From Clostridia bacterium (lineage in GTDB: Bacteria; Bacillota; Clostridia; Oscillospirales; CAG-272): DNA of 21,339 nucleotides. Made by a program: the position numbers and the translations under genes. The stretch covers positions 1-21,339 of the forward strand of contig JAGCYR010000152.1 in NCBI GenBank assembly GCA_017960705.1, read 5' to 3'. The notes beneath the pieces were generated by a model. That model was not told the origin of the DNA. It did no database searches and saw nothing but the letters and a program-made list of their open reading frames with translations. Below, piece by piece: positions 15,988 through 21,339 of this stretch (within the stretch, counting starts at the first letter, position 1; every line of letters starts with the position of its first letter).

Positions 15988-16026
15988 AAAACCGTGCGCC
16001 GCCCGGACGGGTTTCGCTCGGGCGGC
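15988..16026 (-). terminator. Possible attenuating terminator after the solute-binding protein gene
   Basis: Arms 15998-16005 (GCCGCCCG) and 16019-16026 (CGGGCGGC) pair perfectly. On the minus strand the stem is followed by GCACGGTTTTG, so the T-run is short and offset. It lies about 20 bases after the stop codon. Partial termination here would make the lipoprotein more abundant than the downstream lyase. Confidence 0.5.
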
Positions 16027-16048
16027 GGGGTGTTCGGTCACGGGATCC

Positions 16049-17761
16049 TTATTCCGCCGGAGTCTCGGACGGCGTTACGGGGAGTGCGTACCATTTTGTC
16101 AGGATAGAGTCCAGCTTTGCTTGTTTGCTGGACAGATTCGACTGGTACAGCGACGCGACGTCCGCGGAGGTGCCCGTGTACTCCAGGCCCTTCATCCAGG
16201 ACCCGCTGGACTTGCCGCTGGTCCCCTCCGCGACGTCCTCCAGCGCCTTTTCCCGTCCGGAAATGACGTGCTTGTAGATGATGTCGAGCATACGGTCGGT
16301 ACCCTGATTGTAGGTCGTGGTCTTGAACTTGGTCACGACCTGCTGGAACTCCTCGCGGATATCTCCGGAGTTCTCGTTGCAGAACTGCAGGAATGCCGAG
16401 AGCGCGCGTGCCTTATCGGCCGACGTGTTGACGTTGATCGCGCCGACGTCCGCTATGTTGTGGATCATGGTATTGTATTCCTGTTCAGCTTTGATCTTCG
16501 GGATCGGAACGACCGACCAGATCGAGTTCATCGTCTGGAACGATTCTTCTTCGAGTGCGCCGAGAACGATCGGCCCCGCGAACAGAAGGGTGTCGGACGC
16601 GAACTTCGCGTAGTGTTCTTTCAGATTCTTGCCCGAATCGGGGTTGTAGTTGGTCACGAACGCGCCGCGTCCCGAGAATACGCCCGAAACGGCGTCGAAG
16701 ACGCTGCCGAGAATGGTGGAATCGTCCTTGTATTTGACCCAGGTCTTGCCGTTGTTCTCGTCGGCTTCGTCCTCGATCACGTAGGTCTCGGTCAACTGAA
16801 CGCCGGAGGAGTAAACCATCAGCGCCGCCGGCAGACCGGTGTATCTGTCGGTAACGATCCCGAGCGTATCTTCAAACGAGTTGGCTCCGTTGCCGTCGGT
16901 ATCGACCCACATCGCGGCGCAGAGCTTGCCGAGGACGTCCCAGGTCCATTTTCCCTCGTCCACGAGGTCGAAGAAATAAGTCGTGAGTTCCTCGTCCTGT
17001 CCGAGCGTTTCCCCGTCGGGCAGGATCGCGGGAGCGAGCTTTTCGGCGTTCGCGTCCATCAGATCGATGTTGAACGGAAGAACGCCCATCGCGCGGAAGA
17101 GTTCAAGGAAGTAATCGCCGCCGAGGATGTAGGCGCGATCCCGGGTGAACGAGAGGCTTTCCATCCAGTCGGTCATCCAGCCCTCTGCCTCAAAATTGAA
17201 GAAACTGCCGGGGATCGACCTGATATCCTTGAAGGAGCCGGAGGTCTTCATGGCTACGTTGAGGTCGTAGAGCATATCGATAAAGAGGTCGGGAGCGTCG
17301 GCCGTGACCGCTCCGACGAGCTGGTTGATACGCCCGGCCTGTTTTCCCCAACCGAGGTCATCCCAAGAAGAATACTCGAGCGTCAGACCGAGCAGTTCGG
17401 CGGCTTCGCGGTTGCGGTTATAGACCTTTTCTTCAATCTGGGACGTTCCGCCGTCGATGATCCTATCGGGTCCCTGAATGTACTTGTCGTTCTGGGGAAT
17501 GTTCTCCGACGAAACGTACATATCGTACTGGATCCGGAGGGTCCGGTCGCTTGCCGCGTACGCGGATACGGCGTTTCCGATCGTTTCCCATTTGCTCGTC
17601 GTCGCTTCGGTCGTGGAGGACGTGGACGACCCCTGTTCGCCGCCGGCGGTCGTCGGTTCCGCCGTCGTGGCGTCGGGCGTTTTCTTCCCGCAGGAAGCGA
17701 GCGCCGGGACGAGGAAGAGAAGACACAGAAGTAATGCGAGGATACCGTTCAGTTTTTTCAT
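16049..17761 (-). CDS. ABC-transporter extracellular solute-binding lipoprotein
   Basis: This 570-residue lipoprotein would capture saccharides outside the membrane for an ABC importer. A type II signal peptide ends in the lipobox LASC with the lipidated C24, followed by a Thr/Ser/Glu-rich linker (about 27-55). The mature part has the layout of large sugar-binding proteins: APDLFIDMLYD, ILGGDYFLELFRAMGVLPFNIDLM and, near the end, SIWSVVPIPKIKAEQ followed by a helical tail. It is longer than usual for the family (about 420-450), as in clostridial oligosaccharide binders. GGAG lies eight bases before the ATG. It sits between the two lyase genes, so it probably binds their unsaturated oligouronide products. 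No permease or ATPase gene is in the window, so its transporter lies elsewhere. Confidence 0.9.
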   Translation of the reverse strand: MKKLNGILALLLCLLFLVPALASCGKKTPDATTAEPTTAGGEQGSSTSSTTEATTSKWETIGNAVSAYAASDRTLRIQYDMYVSSENIPQNDKYIQGPDRIIDGGTSQIEEKVYNRNREAAELLGLTLEYSSWDDLGWGKQAGRINQLVGAVTADAPDLFIDMLYDLNVAMKTSGSFKDIRSIPGSFFNFEAEGWMTDWMESLSFTRDRAYILGGDYFLELFRAMGVLPFNIDLMDANAEKLAPAILPDGETLGQDEELTTYFFDLVDEGKWTWDVLGKLCAAMWVDTDGNGANSFEDTLGIVTDRYTGLPAALMVYSSGVQLTETYVIEDEADENNGKTWVKYKDDSTILGSVFDAVSGVFSGRGAFVTNYNPDSGKNLKEHYAKFASDTLLFAGPIVLGALEEESFQTMNSIWSVVPIPKIKAEQEYNTMIHNIADVGAINVNTSADKARALSAFLQFCNENSGDIREEFQQVVTKFKTTTYNQGTDRMLDIIYKHVISGREKALEDVAEGTSGKSSGSWMKGLEYTGTSADVASLYQSNLSSKQAKLDSILTKWYALPVTPSETPAE

Positions 17762-17844
17762 ACCTTATTCTCCTTTTTTGTTTTTTGGCGGGGTGATATG
17801 ATCACACGATGGGGTTCGTTTGGATCCGAACGATCATCGTCCGG

Positions 17845-20700
17845 TTATTGCGGGGTCAGGGTAATGGTTCCGGCAGGCGCCGTGAAAACGAGCAATCCGC
17901 CCTCTTCGGTCGCCGTAACTGTCTGCGTGTGCCCGCCCGCCGCGACGGTCCATTTCCCGGCTTTCACGCCCGAGACGTAGTAGGTGTACTCGCCGGAGCC
18001 GCCCGTCGTGAAGGTGAACGTCGTACTTCTGCGCGCGGCGCTCGTCACGAAGACTGCCGCTACCTTGCCGATCACGGCGCCCTTCACGTCGTTGGTGTCG
18101 ATCGCCGTCGCCATGAGGGACGGGCTCTTATCGGCGTCGCAGACGAACATCACGTTCAGAAGCTGGTCGGTCGTGTTGCCTGTCGCGGGGCTGATCTCGA
18201 CTCTGCCCCAGTAACCGTCGTCGCGATTGAGTTTGTTGTCGAGCTGAACGTAGTTGTTCACGCCGCCCTTGTTGACCAGATAGTTCTGCCCCGTTCCGCC
18301 CCGTTTGGTGATCGTGACGTTGTTGCCGATCACGTTCTGCAGGACGAGTTTGCCGCCGCCGTTGACCTCCGTCACGGTCTTGCCGTCGATCGTCGGTTCG
18401 GTCACGGTGTGAAGCAGGAAGGTCTTCTTGTAGTTGGCGCTCTTCGCCGTGATGTTGTCGAAAACGAAGAAGAACATCGGGACGTTCGGGTTCTTCGTGT
18501 CGAAGACGGCAAGCATCCGGCGCGTGACCTCGCTTGCCGTCGAACTGTCGTAGGCGGCGGCGATGTTGCCGGCGATATAGGCGTAGTTTGCCTGCGTTTT
18601 TTCGGCGTCGGCGTACCCGGCTTCGTAGCCCGTCACCTCGCCGATCTTGAACGTATTGGTCTTCCAGTTGGACAGATTCGCGTCGCCCAACCGTTTTTGC
18701 CCTCCGGAATAGTACCCGCCGTTGGTCGAGGCGAGCGACGTGTTGTAGATCAGGATGCTGTTGTGCGCGATGGTCGCCTGATGGTAGTAGCTGTGGTGGT
18801 TTTCGTGGTACGAAACGTAGGCGCCGGTGTCGCCCGAGAGGACCTCGCGGTAAAAGATCTGGAACTGTCCCGCGTCGTAGTGGTCGTGGTTCGCGACGGT
18901 GCGCTGCCCGATCTTCATCAGGACAGCCGCCTGATCGTTGCCCCAACTGTTGCGGGCGATCACCTGGCTCATCCAGCCGCCGTTATAAAGGATCAGATCC
19001 ATCCCTTCGCGGCGACTTGCCGCAGGCTGCAGACGCGACGAGGAGCAGATCAGGTATTCGGAAACCGTCGCGGTCTCGGTCACGTCGCCGGAGAAGTCGG
19101 TGTAGGAACAGCCGTTCATCCCCCCGCCGTAATCGTATTCAAGTTGCGCGCGCATCGTCGCGTCGTTGAAGATGTACGAGGAATAGAGCGCGACGTGTCC
19201 GTAATCGATGAAACTGCCGTCGGGAACGTGGTCGTCGCCGCAGTTGAACCCGACGCCGTGCGTTCTGTTGTAGCGTCCGGGCAGTTCGTGAGAGTAGATC
19301 GTGCGTGCGACCTGCTTCATATTCTCTTCGCTCTCGTAGGGGAAGGTCCCGGTCGCCGTCTTGATCAGCCACACCGAGTAGAGTTCGGGAATGAACTTGG
19401 AACGGATGTAGAGCGAAACCCCCTGCGGCATCATCTGCGCTTCCAGGAGCGTTTCACGGACGGGGACGTATTCCTCGTAGAACCGTCCGGCGATCATATT
19501 CCACCAGCCGGGGTACTCGTCGTAGATCGCGATGGCGAAGGCGAGATAATCGCGCAGGATCATGAAGCCGGTCCCGTGTCCCGAGACGGCGTCGGCGCCC
19601 GTCGGCGGAAAACCGACGGCGTAGGTGACCGTCATCCCGACCTTGCAGATCTTTTCCTGTACGCCGAGAACGATCTGCTGACGGTCGGTCGGCGTCATAA
19701 GGTCGTAGCACCAGTCGTAGACGCAAGCCGCGATATACATCGCGAACCCGTAGTAGCGGTGGGCAACGTCGTCGTGCCCCGTCCAGCTGTCGGTCAGGGT
19801 TTTGAGAGCGTTTTTCAGCGCGTAGATCGCGTTGTAACCCGAGATCTTGTTTCCGGTCAGTTTATAGTCGAGCGCCATGGTCTGCATATTCCGGAAGATG
19901 TTCGTGTCCAGGATGTCAAAGGCGTCGTTGGCGATCGCCCCGTCGGTCGGAGTGCGGACTCCCTGCCGGAACAAAGCCGAAGCGACCTTGCTTCGCTCGT
20001 CGTAATATTCCTCCTTCATCCCCTCGATCGCGTCGGAGGTAAAGAGGACGCGCGGGTGCTGCCCCTTCGTAGGATGGACAGACGGCACGGCGTAGGAGCC
20101 GCCGAGATCCGCCCGGACGGTCCCGCTTCCGATATCGGAAGAAGCGAAGCCGTCGACCTTCGCCTTAACGGTATTTACGGCGGCGATATACTCGTCGTAG
20201 GTGACCGCCTCGGTCTTGCCGACTCTATTGCACCGGGTGCAGATCCATTCCCGCTCGCCGTCGGTGGTCAGGGTGGGCGGGGTCACGATCCGTCCCTCGC
20301 CGCTTTCCAGCGTGTGGCTGTTCGGGTTGACCGGGATCGACCGCGTTTCCTTCTTTTTGCACCTCGTGCATTCAAAGAGCGCCGTACCGGTATTCAGGCA
20401 GGTCGCCGAGTCGACGATCTGCTTTTCATACCAGTCGTGTCCGTCGCACTCTTCGTTTTTCGTCTCACCGCAGATCGTACAGGTAAACATAATCTCTCCT
20501 TTAGTCTCTTCTTTCGTTGACGGATCGCACGTCCCCTCTCTGATCACGCGTCCCTCGTCCCAGACGTGTTCGTGTTCGCCGGACGTCGTTTCGGGCGGGA
20601 CGGCGGTCCCGGTCGGTTCGGATCCGCCCCCGCAGGACGAGAGCGCAAGACAGAACGCAAGGCAAAGGATCAGGACGGCGGAAAGAATCAGTTTTCGCAT
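17845..20700 (-). CDS. Heparinase II/III-like polysaccharide lyase lipoprotein (paralogue B)
   Basis: The 951-residue product begins with a lipoprotein signal peptide (lipobox LSSC, C23), so it should be tethered to the outer face of the membrane. Residues about 43-165 hold three short modules, each with a CxxC (74-77, 111-114, 154-157). They resemble the 'TCT-x-CGETK' modules of clostridial surface proteins. The lyase part begins at HPRVLF (215-220). Its candidate catalytic H375 (SGHG) and NHDHYDAG motif (first H at 605) align with paralogue A, and long stretches such as DSWTGHDDVAHRYYGFAMYI are almost identical. The C-terminal beta domains also match but lack the acidic tail of A. GGAGG lies six bases before the ATG. 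It is the first gene after the operon promoter. The substrate is inferred to be a uronate polysaccharide. Confidence 0.87.
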   Translation of the reverse strand: MRKLILSAVLILCLAFCLALSSCGGGSEPTGTAVPPETTSGEHEHVWDEGRVIREGTCDPSTKEETKGEIMFTCTICGETKNEECDGHDWYEKQIVDSATCLNTGTALFECTRCKKKETRSIPVNPNSHTLESGEGRIVTPPTLTTDGEREWICTRCNRVGKTEAVTYDEYIAAVNTVKAKVDGFASSDIGSGTVRADLGGSYAVPSVHPTKGQHPRVLFTSDAIEGMKEEYYDERSKVASALFRQGVRTPTDGAIANDAFDILDTNIFRNMQTMALDYKLTGNKISGYNAIYALKNALKTLTDSWTGHDDVAHRYYGFAMYIAACVYDWCYDLMTPTDRQQIVLGVQEKICKVGMTVTYAVGFPPTGADAVSGHGTGFMILRDYLAFAIAIYDEYPGWWNMIAGRFYEEYVPVRETLLEAQMMPQGVSLYIRSKFIPELYSVWLIKTATGTFPYESEENMKQVARTIYSHELPGRYNRTHGVGFNCGDDHVPDGSFIDYGHVALYSSYIFNDATMRAQLEYDYGGGMNGCSYTDFSGDVTETATVSEYLICSSSRLQPAASRREGMDLILYNGGWMSQVIARNSWGNDQAAVLMKIGQRTVANHDHYDAGQFQIFYREVLSGDTGAYVSYHENHHSYYHQATIAHNSILIYNTSLASTNGGYYSGGQKRLGDANLSNWKTNTFKIGEVTGYEAGYADAEKTQANYAYIAGNIAAAYDSSTASEVTRRMLAVFDTKNPNVPMFFFVFDNITAKSANYKKTFLLHTVTEPTIDGKTVTEVNGGGKLVLQNVIGNNVTITKRGGTGQNYLVNKGGVNNYVQLDNKLNRDDGYWGRVEISPATGNTTDQLLNVMFVCDADKSPSLMATAIDTNDVKGAVIGKVAAVFVTSAARRSTTFTFTTGGSGEYTYYVSGVKAGKWTVAAGGHTQTVTATEEGGLLVFTAPAGTITLTPQ

Positions 20701-20801
20701 GGTTTTCCTCCTTTATTTATTGCGGGCGGAAACGCCGCGATCGTTTCAAAAGCCGAAGACGAAAAACTATTCCGGCGGAGTTCTCCGATTTTCTTATCTC
20801 C

Positions 20802-20830
20802 ATTATACTCAAAAGAAAGGAAAAATGCAA
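20802..20830 (-). promoter_or_regulatory. Sigma-A promoter of the lyase operon
   Basis: On the minus strand TTGCAT (20830-20825) and TATAAT (20807-20802) lie 17 bases apart. Transcription would begin near 20795 and give a leader of about 95 bases before the lyase lipoprotein gene. No equally good promoter was seen in the gaps between the four genes, so they may form one operon. Confidence 0.8.
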
Positions 20831-20839
20831 ACGTTTTGC
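20826..20839. promoter_or_regulatory. Candidate LacI-family operator over the -35 element
   Basis: TGCAAACGTTTTGC has a perfect AAACGTTT core with a central CG, and imperfect outer arms. This is the style of sites bound by LacI-family regulators and resembles catabolite-response elements. It overlaps the -35 box of the lyase operon promoter, where a bound repressor would block RNA polymerase. No regulator gene is in the window. Confidence 0.5.
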
Positions 20840-20954
20840 GAAAAAAAATTGCAGAATATCTGCCGCTTGCAATAAGAAATATCTTCAAAATGTGAAAAGT
20901 TGTTCCAAAAACAAGCCGATAATCATATAAAAACGAACTTTTGACGGATCGGAC

Positions 20955-20967
20955 CGTTTGGGAAACG
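20955..20967. promoter_or_regulatory. Small inverted repeat in the divergent intergenic region
   Basis: CGTTT (20955-20959) and AAACG (20963-20967) flank GGG. The half-site AAACG is the same as in the operator-like site at 20826-20839, so it may be a second site for the same regulator. The arms are only five bases long. The rest of 20840-21110 is AT-rich with no gene I can support. Confidence 0.25.
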
Positions 20968-21113
20968 ATTGCTTTTTGAAAAAAGGATTTTGCGTTTCTT
21001 TTGTGATCTGCGCGTTCGGTCGAAAGAAAAGAGAGTCGTGAACGGAAAAGAGGCGACGGGTGAAAATAATCTTCGCCTTTATTGCGTAAATTGCAAAAAA
21101 GTATTCGCGTCCA

Positions 21114-21142
21114 TTGAAATTAATTTCATTTTATGATATAAT
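21114..21142 (+). promoter_or_regulatory. Near-consensus sigma-A promoter of the plus-strand lipoprotein gene
   Basis: TTGAAA (21114-21119), a 17-base spacer and TATAAT (21137-21142) with a TGA just before the -10 element (extended -10) make a very strong promoter. Transcription would start near 21149, about 75 bases before the start codon. Confidence 0.88.
21115..21128. promoter_or_regulatory. Perfect 14-bp palindrome inside the promoter, candidate operator
   Basis: TGAAATTAATTTCA is identical on both strands and covers most of the -35 element and half of the spacer. A dimeric repressor bound here would occlude the promoter. AT-rich palindromes can arise by chance, so this is a candidate only. 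Confidence 0.5.
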
Positions 21143-21167
21143 GGAGCGGAAAGACGGGATCCCTTCC

Positions 21168-21185
21168 CTTTGCCGCCCGGCAAAG
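21168..21185 (+). other. Hairpin in the 5' untranslated leader
   Basis: CTTTGCC (21168-21174) and GGCAAAG (21179-21185) form a 7-bp perfect stem with a four-base loop about 20 bases into the transcript. No T-run follows, so it is not a terminator. It may stabilise the 5' end of the mRNA. Confidence 0.45.
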
Positions 21186-21224
21186 ACCCCCTTACCGGAA
21201 GTCCATTCATACGGGAGATCGATT

Positions 21225-21339
21225 ATGAAAAAGAAAAACCTGTTTCTGTTTCTGCTTTTGTCTCCTTGCCTCGTCCTGACGGTCTTTGCGCTCGTTTCGT
21301 GCGGCGGCGACGAGGGCGACGAAACCGTCGCCGTCACGA
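21225..21339 (+). CDS. Lipoprotein of unknown function, 5' part only
   Basis: The reading frame opens with ATG at 21225, seven bases after GGGAG, and runs off the window after 38 codons. The peptide has a lysine-rich start (MKKKN), a hydrophobic stretch and a lipobox LVSC with C26, followed by an acidic linker (GGDEGDE). It is therefore the start of a lipid-anchored surface protein. The divergent arrangement with the lyase operon suggests another surface component of carbohydrate use, but no domain is visible yet. Confidence 0.85.
   Translation, partial: MKKKNLFLFLLLSPCLVLTVFALVSCGGDEGDETVAVT

Noticed and set aside
17809..20520. A 903-codon open frame on the plus strand
   Set aside because: It is antisense to lyase B and resembles the other antisense frame only because the two lyases are paralogues. 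It has no independent support.
21131..21337. Minus-strand 68-codon frame at the right edge
   Set aside because: It is antisense to the plus-strand lipoprotein start, which has a strong promoter, ribosome binding site and lipobox.

Overview
The window looks like part of the chromosome of an uncultured Clostridia-type Bacillota, probably from a gut or similar community. Reasons: consensus sigma-A promoters, GGAGG-type ribosome binding sites, lipoproteins with Thr/Glu-rich linkers after the lipobox, and surface proteins with CxxC '(T)C-x-x-CG-x-T' modules. The taxonomic call is an inference; no rRNA or marker gene is present. Every complete gene lies on the minus strand. One partial gene at the right edge is on the plus strand.

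Region A (1-9907) is a type I restriction-modification operon with passengers. Read in the direction of transcription it is: promoter (9879-9907), hsdM, a DUF4160-like small protein, a small multi-pass membrane protein, hsdS, a Ser/Thr protein kinase, an FRG-domain protein, hsdR. The genes are tightly packed (4-nt overlap, 1-nt gap, 13-nt gap). hsdM, hsdS and hsdR should give a complete methylase/nuclease. The kinase and FRG protein sit between hsdS and hsdR, where other type I loci carry accessory defence genes such as prrC or the rlo genes. Two junctions look like insertion scars. The FRG cassette is bounded by a perfect 26-bp direct repeat that copies the first codons of hsdR, leaving a stranded hsdR start with its original strong ribosome binding site. 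The DUF4160-like gene is bounded by a 20-bp repeat (18/20 identical) covering ribosome binding site and start.

Region B (9908-10161) holds a very strong, palindromic terminator and six 15-bp tandem repeats. The repeats continue the reading frame of the upstream gene past its stop codon as a Pro/Glu-rich peptide.

Region C (10162-20839) is a polysaccharide-degradation operon. From a promoter with a LacI-like operator (20802-20839) it reads: a lipoprotein heparinase II/III-like lyase, an ABC-type solute-binding lipoprotein, a second heparinase II/III-like lyase paralogous to the first but with a different N-terminus, and an 888-residue alpha/beta-hydrolase-like protein with an Ig-like domain and no export signal. 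The secreted lyases would cut a uronate-containing polysaccharide (glycosaminoglycan-like or alginate-like), and the binding protein would capture the products. No permease or ATPase genes are in the window.

Region D (20840-21339) is a divergent regulatory region and the first 38 codons of a plus-strand lipoprotein. Its near-consensus promoter carries a perfect 14-bp palindrome. No tRNA, rRNA, CRISPR array, transposase or integrase was seen.
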